Shown piece by piece: positions 6,612 to 14,390 of a stretch of DNA of 21,562 nucleotides. The stretch spans positions 1-21,562 of the forward strand of contig CAORJJ010000029.1 in NCBI GenBank assembly GCA_948517135.1. Direction: 5' to 3'. The stretch's first letter is position 1, and each line of letters starts with the position of its first letter. The position numbers and the translations under genes are program-made. Source of the stretch: an uncultured Clostridia bacterium. GTDB taxonomy: Bacteria > Bacillota > Clostridia > TANB77 > CAG-508. The notes under the pieces are model-generated. The model was not told the DNA's origin, made no database searches, and saw only the letters and a list, made by a program, of their open reading frames with translations.

Positions 6612-7837
6612 TGAAAGAAACACAAAATAAAAGTAATTTTATAAAAATACTAATTACTCTGATTTTTATGATATTTTTTATTGTATTAATTACAAATGGC
6701 ACAAAAATATTAAAAAAACCAACTGATATATATATTGTTGCAAATGGTTCATTATCATATGAAGAAGCGACAGAGGGATATATTATAAGAGATGAAACTG
6801 TTCTTCAAGGTGAAAATTATAAAAATGGTATGGTTCAAATATTATCTGATAAAGAGAGAGCAGCCAAATCAGAAGCATTTTTTAGATATTATTCTAATAG
6901 TGAAGAAAATATTTTAAATCAAATAGCTGAACTTGATGAAGAAATAAATGAAGTTATAGAAAATGATAATTTGAGTTTGATGTCTTATAGTGATATATCA
7001 AGTTTGGATGCTCAAATTGAAGATACAATTGATTTAATGTATAATGTAAATTATTTACAAAAAAATCAGGAGAATAAAAATAAAATTGAAGCATATATAT
7101 CTAAGAAGGCACAAATTACAGGAGTGGCTAGTCCATCTGATTCTTATGTTAGAATTTTAACTGATAAAAGAATAGCTCTAGAAAATGAATTAGAAGCAGG
7201 AGCAGAAATAGTAGTTGCACCAAAAAGTGGACTAGCATCATATAGAGTAGATGGTTTAGAGGAAATTTTGAAAACAGATAATTTTGATTATTTATCAAAA
7301 GAATTACTAGATAGTTTTGAATTAAAAGTTGGAGCTACAATTCCACTTAGCACTGAAAAGGGAAAAATTGTGGATAATTTTGAGTCATATATTGCAGTAG
7401 TTATGAATACAGAAAAATCAATGTCTGCTAAGGTTGGGGATAAAGTGTTCTTAAGATTATCTAATTCAGATGAGATAGAATCAGAAATTAGTTATATAAA
7501 AGATGAAGAAAAGGATAGAATTATAGTTTTTAAGATATCTGATAAAATTGATGAACTATTAGAATATAGGAAAATTTCAATAGATGTAATATGGTGGAAA
7601 TATTCTGGATTAAAGGTTAGTAATTCTGCATTAATAGAAGAAGATGATAAAATATATGTGGAAAAAAACAGAGCAAATTATACTGAAAAAATACTAGTAA
7701 AAGTTTTAAGACAGAACGATACTTATTCAATTGTGGAAAACTATGATGAGGAAGAGTTAAAAGAATTAGGTTATAGTGATGAGCAAATTTCAGAAGGAAA
7801 ATCAATAAACTTATATGACGAACTTGTATTACATTAA
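6611..7837 (+). CDS. HlyD-like membrane adaptor protein linked to division genes
   Basis: This is a 408-residue protein with one membrane segment near residues 9-32 and a long extracytoplasmic part. The segment after the membrane (IYIVANGSLSYEEATEGYIIRDE) and the later pattern of beta-rich blocks around a helical stretch (about 90-200) resemble HlyD/periplasmic-adaptor-like proteins. In Clostridia such proteins are often encoded immediately upstream of sepF; the function is not known to me. No ABC transporter or outer-membrane partner is nearby, as expected for a Gram-positive cell, so an export role is doubtful and an envelope or division role is plausible. The GTG start at 6611 overlaps the last base of miaA and is preceded by GAGGAG, implying translational coupling. 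Assignment to the family is moderate; function is inference. Confidence 0.7.
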   Translation: MKETQNKSNFIKILITLIFMIFFIVLITNGTKILKKPTDIYIVANGSLSYEEATEGYIIRDETVLQGENYKNGMVQILSDKERAAKSEAFFRYYSNSEENILNQIAELDEEINEVIENDNLSLMSYSDISSLDAQIEDTIDLMYNVNYLQKNQENKNKIEAYISKKAQITGVASPSDSYVRILTDKRIALENELEAGAEIVVAPKSGLASYRVDGLEEILKTDNFDYLSKELLDSFELKVGATIPLSTEKGKIVDNFESYIAVVMNTEKSMSAKVGDKVFLRLSNSDEIESEISYIKDEEKDRIIVFKISDKIDELLEYRKISIDVIWWKYSGLKVSNSALIEEDDKIYVEKNRANYTEKILVKVLRQNDTYSIVENYDEEELKELGYSDEQISEGKSINLYDELVLH

Positions 7838-7912
7838 GTCACAAAAAAAGTTACAAAAAAATTACAACAAAGTTATTTTTATATAACAACTACTGTAATT
7901 TGGAAAAAATGC

Positions 7913-7943
7913 TTGACAACAAAATAAAATAGATAGATACTAT
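7913..7943 (+). promoter_or_regulatory. Promoter of the sepF-divIVA unit
   Basis: A perfect TTGACA at 7913-7918 is followed after 17 nt by GATACT (7936-7941), or after 19 nt by TACTAT (7938-7943). The gene starts about 50 nt downstream. No convincing terminator precedes it, so some read-through from the mutL operon is possible. Confidence 0.6.
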
Positions 7944-7993
7944 ATGTATGTTAAGCTACGAATGAAGAGAAAAAAATTAGGAGGTCTGTATAG

Positions 7994-8467
7994 ATGGCAG
8001 GAGCATCATTTAAAAAATTAATGAATTATATATTAGGAGATGAAGATACACAAGAAGATTATGATGAAGAAGAATATAATTCAGACTACCAAGATGAATA
8101 TGAAACTGAAGAGGAGAATGAAGGAGAAGCTTTAAGTATCTTTAAAAGAAAAAATAAAGTTGTATCAATGCCTCAACCACAACAAATAAGAATGAAAATA
8201 GCAAAACCAACTAATTTTGATCAAGCAGATGAGGTTGTAACTCAGCTAAAAGAAAAAAATGCGGTTGTTTTAAATCTAGAATATGTAAGTAAAGATGTTG
8301 CTAGAAGAATAGTAGATGTTGTTAGTGGAGCAGTAAAAGCTTTAGATGGAAATATTGAAAAAGTTTCTAATTCTATATTTGTTATTGCGCCTTATAACTA
8401 TGATATTATAAATGAAATTTCTAAGGAAAAAATTGAAAACAAATTTTCAGCTTCTTGGATAAAGTAA
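7994..8467 (+). CDS. sepF: Cell division protein SepF
   Basis: SepF tethers FtsZ to the membrane and organises Z-ring filaments. The 157-residue protein has the expected plan. A short N-terminal helix (about residues 2-15, ASFKKLMNYILG) could bind the membrane, then comes an acidic, disordered linker (15-50), then the conserved SepF domain from about residue 70 (AKPTNFDQADEVVTQLKEKN, VLNLEYV, VDVVSGAVKALDG, SNSIFVIAP). Length is typical. TAGGAGGTC lies 8 nt before ATG. It is followed after 19 nt by divIVA, an arrangement conserved in Gram-positive division clusters, although the usual ylmE, ylmG and ylmH neighbours are absent here. Confidence 0.93.
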   Translation: MAGASFKKLMNYILGDEDTQEDYDEEEYNSDYQDEYETEEENEGEALSIFKRKNKVVSMPQPQQIRMKIAKPTNFDQADEVVTQLKEKNAVVLNLEYVSKDVARRIVDVVSGAVKALDGNIEKVSNSIFVIAPYNYDIINEISKEKIENKFSASWIK

Positions 8468-8486
8468 TACATTAGGAGGTAAAAAT

Positions 8487-8939
8487 ATGTTAACACCTTT
8501 AGATATCGAAAACCAAAGATTTTCGAAAAGTCTCAAAGGATATAATTTGGATGAAGTAGATGATTTTCTTGATCAACTAACAATTGATTATGAAAAACTT
8601 TATAAAGAAAATAATGAGCTACGAAATAAAGCGGAATTACTTGAAAAAGATTTAGAACATTATAAGAGTGTTGAACAAACATTACAAAATACTTTAATTA
8701 TGGCTCAACAGACAGCTGATGATATAAAAACAAATGCTCAAAGTAGAGCAGACCAAATTATAAGAGACGCTCAAAGTGAAGCAAGAAGAGCTACAGACGA
8801 AATAACAAAAGAAGAATTTGAAATAAGAAAAAGAACAGAAGAATTAAAAAGGCAGTTTAATGTGTATAAAGCAAAGATGGAAGCATTGCTTATATCGCAA
8901 TTAGAAATGCTACAAGATAACAAAGAAAATGAAGAATAA
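8487..8939 (+). CDS. divIVA: DivIVA-family polar and septal scaffold protein
   Basis: DivIVA recognises negatively curved membrane at septa and poles and recruits partners for division, growth or sporulation. The 150-residue protein starts with the conserved lipid-binding head MLTPLDIENQRFSKSLKGYN, then LDEVDDFLDQL, followed by a coiled coil from about residue 30 to the end with heptad-like leucines and many Glu/Lys/Gln. Length is close to the family's usual 150-170. TAGGAGGTAA precedes the start by 7 nt. It is cotranscribed with sepF and the unit closes with a strong terminator right after the stop codon. Confidence 0.92.
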   Translation: MLTPLDIENQRFSKSLKGYNLDEVDDFLDQLTIDYEKLYKENNELRNKAELLEKDLEHYKSVEQTLQNTLIMAQQTADDIKTNAQSRADQIIRDAQSEARRATDEITKEEFEIRKRTEELKRQFNVYKAKMEALLISQLEMLQDNKENEE

Positions 8940-8944
8940 AAATG

Positions 8945-8977
8945 GGGGACTAAAAAAACACTTTTAGTCCTTTTTAT
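8945..8977 (+). terminator. Terminator of sepF-divIVA
   Basis: A perfect 9-bp stem, GGACTAAAA (8947-8955) with TTTTAGTCC (8962-8970), has a 6-nt loop and is followed by TTTTT. It starts 8 bases after the divIVA stop codon. Confidence 0.9.
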
Positions 8978-9019
8978 TTACAGAAAAATTAAGTATGTAT
9001 TACATTTGTGTTAATATTA

Positions 9020-9047
9020 TTGACTTATAAAGATTATATAATAAAAT
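9020..9047 (+). promoter_or_regulatory. Promoter of rsmD
   Basis: TTGACT at 9020-9025 and TAAAAT at 9042-9047 are spaced 16 nt apart, each one base from consensus. It follows the divIVA terminator and leaves a leader of about 65 nt. Confidence 0.55.
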
Positions 9048-9071
9048 ATATTATATAAGAATGAAAATGGG

Positions 9072-9101
9072 CTTTTGTATATGCTAGAAAATGTACAAAA
9101 G
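9072..9101 (+). promoter_or_regulatory. Leader inverted repeat before rsmD
   Basis: CTTTTGTA (9072-9079) and TACAAAAG (9094-9101) form a perfect 8-bp inverted repeat with a 14-nt loop, ending 8 nt before the ribosome binding site AAGGTGG. It has no T-run, so it is more likely a leader structure or operator than a terminator. Confidence 0.4.
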
Positions 9102-9118
9102 TATATATAAGGTGGCAT

Positions 9119-9694
9119 ATGAGAATTATTAGTGGTACTATGAGGGGAACAAAATTGTACACTTTAGAAGGAATTAACACTAGGCCAACATTAGATAGAG
9201 TTAAAGAAGCTCTTTTCAGTAAAATCCATATGGATTTACAAGATGCAAATGTATTAGATTTGTTTTCTGGTAGTGGTGCTTTAGGATTAGAAGCTTTAAG
9301 TAGAGGTGCTCAAAAAGCAGTTTTGTGTGATTCTTCAAGGGATGCAATAAAAATAATAAAACAAAATATTGAAAAAACAAAAACAAATGAAAAAGTTTTA
9401 TTACTAAATTGTGACTATAAGAAAGCTTTAGAACAATTAAAAAATCAAGATGAAAAATTTGATATAATTTTTTTAGATCCACCATATAAAACAAATTTTG
9501 CAGAAGAATCAGTTAAAATTATAGAACAAACGAATTTATTGAATGAAGATGGTATTATAATTTTAGAAACTGATGATAAAGAAAAAGTGATAAAAAATTT
9601 GTATACAGAGAAATTAGAGATAAAAGATTTGAAAAAATACGGAAGAGTATATCTTTTATTTTTAAAATTTATTTCTAGGAAAGGAACGGAGTAA
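9119..9694 (+). CDS. rsmD: 16S rRNA (guanine-966 N2)-methyltransferase RsmD
   Basis: RsmD methylates G966 of 16S rRNA using S-adenosylmethionine. The 191-residue protein starts MRIISGTMRG, has TRPTLDRVKEALF at 21-33, the SAM-binding block VLDLFSGSGALGLEALSRGA at 45-64 and the N6/N2-methylase motif DPPY at 120-123. Length and order match the family. AAGGTGG precedes the ATG. In many Clostridia rsmD is followed by coaD; here a coiled-coil gene begins 3 nt after the stop instead, and coaD is not in the window. Confidence 0.95.
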   Translation: MRIISGTMRGTKLYTLEGINTRPTLDRVKEALFSKIHMDLQDANVLDLFSGSGALGLEALSRGAQKAVLCDSSRDAIKIIKQNIEKTKTNEKVLLLNCDYKKALEQLKNQDEKFDIIFLDPPYKTNFAEESVKIIEQTNLLNEDGIIILETDDKEKVIKNLYTEKLEIKDLKKYGRVYLLFLKFISRKGTE

Positions 9695-9697
9695 AGG

Positions 9698-10177
9698 ATG
9701 GAAATCTTTACATTACTAGAAACATTAGAAGATATATTAGAAAATAGTAAAACATTACCTTTTAGTGATAAATCAATTATTGAAAAGGAACAGTTTTTGG
9801 ATATAATCAAAGAAATAAGATTGAAATTACCAGAAGAGCTAAAACAAGCAAAATGGATAAAAGAAGAACGTGAAAGAATTATTGCAGAGGCTCAAAAAGA
9901 TGCAGATGATATTGTTCGAGAAGCTGAAAATAGAATTATTTCTATGATTGATGAGCATGAAATTACTAAAAAAGCTTACGATAAGAAAACAGAAATTATT
10001 GCTGATGCCAATGAGATGTATAGAGAAATTACAAAAGGTACAAATGATTATGTTGATGGTATTTTAGCTAATATTGAAAATAATATGCTTGAACTTGGAA
10101 AAAGTTTAAGCAATGTCGAAATGACAATTCAAAATGCAGTTGAAACAATACAAAATAATAGAAAAGAACTTAAGTAG
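9698..10177 (+). CDS. Coiled-coil protein, ATPase-stalk-like, unknown function
   Basis: This is a 159-residue, soluble, charged protein. After a helical head (MEIFTLLETLEDILENSKTL) comes a long alpha-helical region with a repeating A-E-A pattern (ERIIAEAQKDADDIVREAEN, about residues 58-79), as seen in subunit b/E/H-like stalk proteins and DivIVA tails. Automatic pipelines often label such Clostridial proteins ATPase, without functional evidence. It starts 3 nt after rsmD, so it is cotranscribed and possibly translationally coupled. It has no membrane segment or catalytic motif that I can see. Its helical pattern resembles that of DivIVA encoded just upstream, which may hint at a scaffold role. 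The function is unknown. Confidence 0.75.
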   Translation: MEIFTLLETLEDILENSKTLPFSDKSIIEKEQFLDIIKEIRLKLPEELKQAKWIKEERERIIAEAQKDADDIVREAENRIISMIDEHEITKKAYDKKTEIIADANEMYREITKGTNDYVDGILANIENNMLELGKSLSNVEMTIQNAVETIQNNRKELK

Positions 10178-10181
10178 CAAA

Positions 10182-10236
10182 AAAGCCAGAATTAAAATCA
10201 ATAATAAAATTGATTCTGATTGTGGCTTTAAGTTTT
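10182..10236 (+). terminator. Long hairpin after the rsmD unit
   Basis: A 21-bp stem (10182-10202 with 10209-10229) with two mismatches, one G-T pair and a 6-nt loop begins 5 nt after the stop codon. The base of the stem is AAAGCC/GGCTTT and the tail AAGTTTTAAAT is only weakly T-rich. It is probably a terminator, though the tail is poor; an RNA-stabilising role is possible. Confidence 0.6.
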
Positions 10237-10285
10237 AAATGATAATAGTATTTTTATACTAATATTGTTTTAGGAGGATGTATCA

Positions 10286-12811
10286 TTGGGAAGAAAAAAG
10301 AAGAAAAATACTACTAATTCAAATAGTGGTAATTATAAAAAAAAGAAAAAAGGTATTAATATAGATTTAGCTGTAATAGTAATGTTTGTAGTTAGCATAT
10401 TATTATTTGTTTTAATATATGGAGAAAAAGGTGTAATTGGCGAAATACTAAGTCCTGCTTTAGGTGGAACAATAGGAGTCATAAAATACATAATTCCAAT
10501 AGGATTTTTAGGATTAACAGTTTGTATAGCTAAAGATGATAGGAATTATATAACATCTAAATTAATTCAATATGCTGTATTACTTGCTTGTATAGCTGCA
10601 ACATTATCTATATATCATATTTCAAAAGGAAATATAAATGCAGATTTAGAATTTAATGAAATTATAGAAGTTGCATATGATTTTGGAGTAAAAAATATTG
10701 GTGGAGGAACAGTAGGTGTTGTAATTGCATATCCATTAATCCAATTATTAGGAATGTTTGGAGCAGCCATTGCAACAATTGGAATTGTAGTAATACTTTG
10801 CGTATTTACTTTTGGATTACATCCATCAGAAATTATGCTTGATATAATGGATGAAATGAATGCAAGAAGAGAAGAAAGAGAAGAAGAATTAAATTCTAGA
10901 CGTGAACAAAGAAAAGCAAGAAGAAAAGAAAGTAGAATTAATAATGAACAACTTGAAATAGATGACATGCCAAGAAATAAAAAAGTAAAGAAAGATTTCC
11001 AAGAATCATCAATTGATGAAGATGATATTATGATTAATCTAAATAATGGACAAATTACAGATGTAGAAGAAGAGAAACCAAAAGGAAAAATTGTTAGTCT
11101 ATTTGGTAGAAAAGAAGAAGAAGAGCAACAAGAAAAAAATGAAAAAGAAGAATTTAATCCAGATGTAATAGATGTAAATATTTATAAAAATACAGCAAAA
11201 GCAAATGAAGCTGAAAGCATGAAATCAAGTCAAAGTGCTGATGAATTATTTACAGTAGAAGAAGAACAGAAAGAAAGTAAAACAAAAGCTGTATTACAAT
11301 TGGAACACACAGTTTCAATTGAAGATGAAAATTATGAATATCCTCCAGTAAGTTTACTTGGAAAAAATAATAAAAAATCATCAAAAGGTGGAGCAAAAGC
11401 TTTAACTGAAAAAGCACAACAATTACAAAGAACTTTACATAGTTTTGGAGTTTCAGCAAAAGTTGTTGATTATTCAGTTGGACCAGCAATCACAAGATTT
11501 GAACTTAAACCAGCAGAAGGTGTTAGAGTTAACAAAATAGCAAATCTTGCTGATGATATTGCTTTGAATTTAGCTGCTGAAACAATAAGAATTGAAGCTC
11601 CAATACCTGGTAAACAAGCAGTGGGAATTGAAATACCAAATAAAGAAAAAGAATCAGTACCATTAAGAGATGTAATTGAAAGTGAAGAATTTGAAAATAA
11701 TAATTCAAAATTATCAGTTGCTTTAGGAAAGGACGTTGCTGGTAAAGTTGTGTTAGCAGACATTGCAAAAATGCCTCACGTACTAATAGCTGGTTCAACT
11801 GGTTCTGGTAAATCAGTTTGTATTAATACAATAATAACAAGTATTATTTTTAATGCTAAGCCAAGTGAAGTAAAACTTGTAATGGTTGATCCAAAAGTTG
11901 TTGAATTATCTGTTTATAATGGAATTCCACATTTATTAATTCCAGTTGTTACAGATCCTAGAAAAGCAGCAGGTGCTCTTGCATGGGCTGTACAAGAAAT
12001 GGATCATAGATATAATTTATTTGCAGAAAAAGGTGTTAGAGATTTAAAAGGATATAATGCTGTATTAGAAAATACATCTGAAGATGGAACAACAGGTCAA
12101 TTACCTCAAATAGTAATAATAATAGACGAGCTTGCAGATTTAATGATGGTAGCTGCAAAAGAAGTTGAAGATTCTATTTGTAGATTGGCTCAAAAAGCAA
12201 GAGCTGCTGGAATGCACTTAGTAATTGCAACTCAAAGACCATCAGTTGATGTTATTACAGGTTTAATTAAAGCTAATGTTCCTTCAAGAGTAGCATTTGC
12301 AGTTTCTTCTCAAATTGACTCTAGAACAATACTAGATCAAGTTGGAGCTGAAAAACTTTTAGGAAAAGGAGATATGCTTTTCTATCCAGCAAGTGCATCT
12401 AAACCAGTCAGAGTACAAGGTGCGTTTGTATCTGATGGAGAAGTTGAAAAAATTGTTGACTTTGTAAAATCAAATGGTGTTGCAACATATAATGAAGATA
12501 TATTAGAGGAAATTGAAAAATCAAATAAATCAGAAGGACAAATGGAAAAAGATGCAGAAGATGATGATACAGATCCATTATTAATGGATGCAATTGATAC
12601 AGTAGTTGAAATTGGTCAGGCCTCTACATCATTTATTCAAAGAAGATTTAAAGTTGGATATGCAAGAGCAGGTAGAATTATAGATCAAATGGAAGCAAGA
12701 GGTATTATTTCAGGATATGAAGGAAGTAAGCCAAGACAAGTTCTAATTACACTTGAAAGATTAAATGAATTAAAAATGGGAACAAATCCAGCAGAAGATG
12801 CAGAAGCATAA
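10286..12811 (+). CDS. ftsK: DNA translocase FtsK/SpoIIIE family
   Basis: This membrane-anchored DNA pump clears chromosome arms through the closing septum, during division or into the forespore. The 841-residue protein starts with a Lys-rich cytoplasmic head, then about four or five membrane segments between residues 25 and 175, an acidic linker (about 190-370) and the motor. The motor has the Walker A motif GSTGSGKS from residue 503 and Walker B IIIDELADL with D614. The C-terminal winged-helix gamma domain (about 770-835, including SFIQRRFKVGYARAGRIIDQ) reads polarity sequences. Length matches SpoIIIE/SftA-type proteins. The start is TTG at 10286, with TAGGAGG at 10271-10277 spaced 8 nt. 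Whether it acts as FtsK or SpoIIIE cannot be told from sequence alone. A second gene follows 39 nt later. Confidence 0.95.
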   Translation: MGRKKKKNTTNSNSGNYKKKKKGINIDLAVIVMFVVSILLFVLIYGEKGVIGEILSPALGGTIGVIKYIIPIGFLGLTVCIAKDDRNYITSKLIQYAVLLACIAATLSIYHISKGNINADLEFNEIIEVAYDFGVKNIGGGTVGVVIAYPLIQLLGMFGAAIATIGIVVILCVFTFGLHPSEIMLDIMDEMNARREEREEELNSRREQRKARRKESRINNEQLEIDDMPRNKKVKKDFQESSIDEDDIMINLNNGQITDVEEEKPKGKIVSLFGRKEEEEQQEKNEKEEFNPDVIDVNIYKNTAKANEAESMKSSQSADELFTVEEEQKESKTKAVLQLEHTVSIEDENYEYPPVSLLGKNNKKSSKGGAKALTEKAQQLQRTLHSFGVSAKVVDYSVGPAITRFELKPAEGVRVNKIANLADDIALNLAAETIRIEAPIPGKQAVGIEIPNKEKESVPLRDVIESEEFENNNSKLSVALGKDVAGKVVLADIAKMPHVLIAGSTGSGKSVCINTIITSIIFNAKPSEVKLVMVDPKVVELSVYNGIPHLLIPVVTDPRKAAGALAWAVQEMDHRYNLFAEKGVRDLKGYNAVLENTSEDGTTGQLPQIVIIIDELADLMMVAAKEVEDSICRLAQKARAAGMHLVIATQRPSVDVITGLIKANVPSRVAFAVSSQIDSRTILDQVGAEKLLGKGDMLFYPASASKPVRVQGAFVSDGEVEKIVDFVKSNGVATYNEDILEEIEKSNKSEGQMEKDAEDDDTDPLLMDAIDTVVEIGQASTSFIQRRFKVGYARAGRIIDQMEARGIISGYEGSKPRQVLITLERLNELKMGTNPAEDAEA

Positions 12812-12850
12812 CAAAAAACAAAAGAAAAAATTAATAGGAGGAATGGAATT

Positions 12851-14377
12851 TTGAGTTTATTTTCTAAATTAAAAGATTATAATGCACAATTAGATGAAGT
12901 ATTAGATAGTAAATACTTTTCATCTAATATAAAAAATCTCTTATTAAATATGATTTATAAAATAGAAATATCTTATCCAGATTTTTATGAAGTAAAAAGA
13001 TGTGTAAGAAGCAAAGAAGATTTATTAAATGAAATAATTGAAGTAATTCGATTATATTGTGATAATATAAAAACAGTAGAGCCTGATTCCGATCAGGCTA
13101 AAATGCTTATGAAACATAAGTTAAGAGCACTAACAAATGAAAAGGAAAGAAGTATATTAACATATCCAACAGAAGTAGCTTTGCTATATGCAATTTCAGA
13201 TATTTCACCAAAATATTTTTATATCAATCAGGAAAATGCATTAAAAGATGCAATGCAAAATTCATTAGTAAATGGTTACAATACTAATAATCTTGAAATT
13301 TTAAAAGATTTTAATGGTTGGTCATGGGATATATCAGAAGATGAACAATACAACTATATTGATAATATAATATATCAAAATTTGTTAGTAATAGTAGGAG
13401 AAAAATTTCTATATGAATGGAGAACTTATGGTTCTACAAGAAGAGATTTTTTGCAAGAAGCAAAAAAATATATAAAAGTTTTTACAGCAAATGATAGATA
13501 TATAAAAACATTATATAAAGTTTTATATTTAAAAACTAAAGGTAAAGATCGTGAAAGACTTAATGAAACTTTAAAATTGCAAAAACAAAAATTAAGAAAA
13601 ATGAATGATAAGGTTAAGTTTTTAGAAGATTGTAAAAATAAGAAGAATAAGTTAAATAAAAAAATTGAAAGAATAGATTTTGCATTAAATGATCCAAAAG
13701 TATTAGAAAAAGAATATGTAAAAGCAAATTCTAAATTAGCTAATAATAATAAAAAAGTACAATCTTTGAAAAAATATAAAAAGTTAATAGAAAAAGAAAG
13801 AGATAAATATATGCAAGAAATATCTCAAATTTCATTTTTACTAACTCCATCTAATTTTATAAAAGAAAAAAATCTTTTAATGGAAACAACAGAGGCATAC
13901 AATTGCAGAGAAAATTTAGATGATGTTTTTATAAAGTTACAAAAACAATTTTTATATTTTATTGATAGAAAATTATCAAAAATGAAAACAAGAGATGAAA
14001 TAATTGATGTTATATATCAATTAAGATATTATAGTAGATTAAAAGTTGGAAAGAATGGAACTATTCTTGATGTAGAAGAAATAAATGAATATTTTGATAA
14101 AGTGCTAAAAAAAGCAATAACAAGTATGTGTAAAATTGGTGCAATAAAGATAATTAGTATGGACATAAATTTGAATTTTGAAATTATAAAATATGCACTA
14201 GATACAAAAATTATAAATCTTGAAGAAACAAAAATATCTTTAGATACAGATGATGATGGAATAATTATAAAAGTCTTTGATAAAGATGTTTTTGAAAAAC
14301 AAGGTAAAAAGAAAATTGAAGTTGTAAAAAATACATTAGAAGTAAAGAAAAATAGAAAAATAAAAATTTTTAATTAG
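12851..14377 (+). CDS. Conserved-looking coiled-coil protein of unknown function
   Basis: This 508-residue protein is not recognised. The N-terminal half (1-225) is helical, with blocks such as SYPDFYEVKRCV, YPTEVALLYAISD and NGWSWDISEDE. Residues about 230-340 are a Lys-rich coiled coil. The last 130 residues look like a mixed alpha/beta domain ending in a basic tail. There is no signal peptide or membrane segment, so it is probably cytoplasmic. The start is TTG at 12851, behind TAGGAGGAA at 12835-12843; the nearby ATG at 12843 stops after three codons. It lies between ftsK and the metallo-beta-lactamase-fold nuclease with short gaps (39 and 13 nt), so the three are probably cotranscribed. 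A role connected with DNA or RNA is only an inference from position. Confidence 0.75.
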   Translation: MSLFSKLKDYNAQLDEVLDSKYFSSNIKNLLLNMIYKIEISYPDFYEVKRCVRSKEDLLNEIIEVIRLYCDNIKTVEPDSDQAKMLMKHKLRALTNEKERSILTYPTEVALLYAISDISPKYFYINQENALKDAMQNSLVNGYNTNNLEILKDFNGWSWDISEDEQYNYIDNIIYQNLLVIVGEKFLYEWRTYGSTRRDFLQEAKKYIKVFTANDRYIKTLYKVLYLKTKGKDRERLNETLKLQKQKLRKMNDKVKFLEDCKNKKNKLNKKIERIDFALNDPKVLEKEYVKANSKLANNNKKVQSLKKYKKLIEKERDKYMQEISQISFLLTPSNFIKEKNLLMETTEAYNCRENLDDVFIKLQKQFLYFIDRKLSKMKTRDEIIDVIYQLRYYSRLKVGKNGTILDVEEINEYFDKVLKKAITSMCKIGAIKIISMDINLNFEIIKYALDTKIINLEETKISLDTDDDGIIIKVFDKDVFEKQGKKKIEVVKNTLEVKKNRKIKIFN

Positions 14378-14390
14378 TGGAGGAACATTT

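Noticed and set aside
7872..7887. Terminator between the 408-residue gene and sepF
   Set aside because: Only a 5-bp AT-rich stem (GTTAT/ATAAC) without a proper T-run; too weak to call.
10246..10261. Hairpin before ftsK (TAGTAT-TTTT-ATACTA)
   Set aside because: Six AT-rich base pairs in a very AT-rich intergenic region; no consistent role could be assigned.
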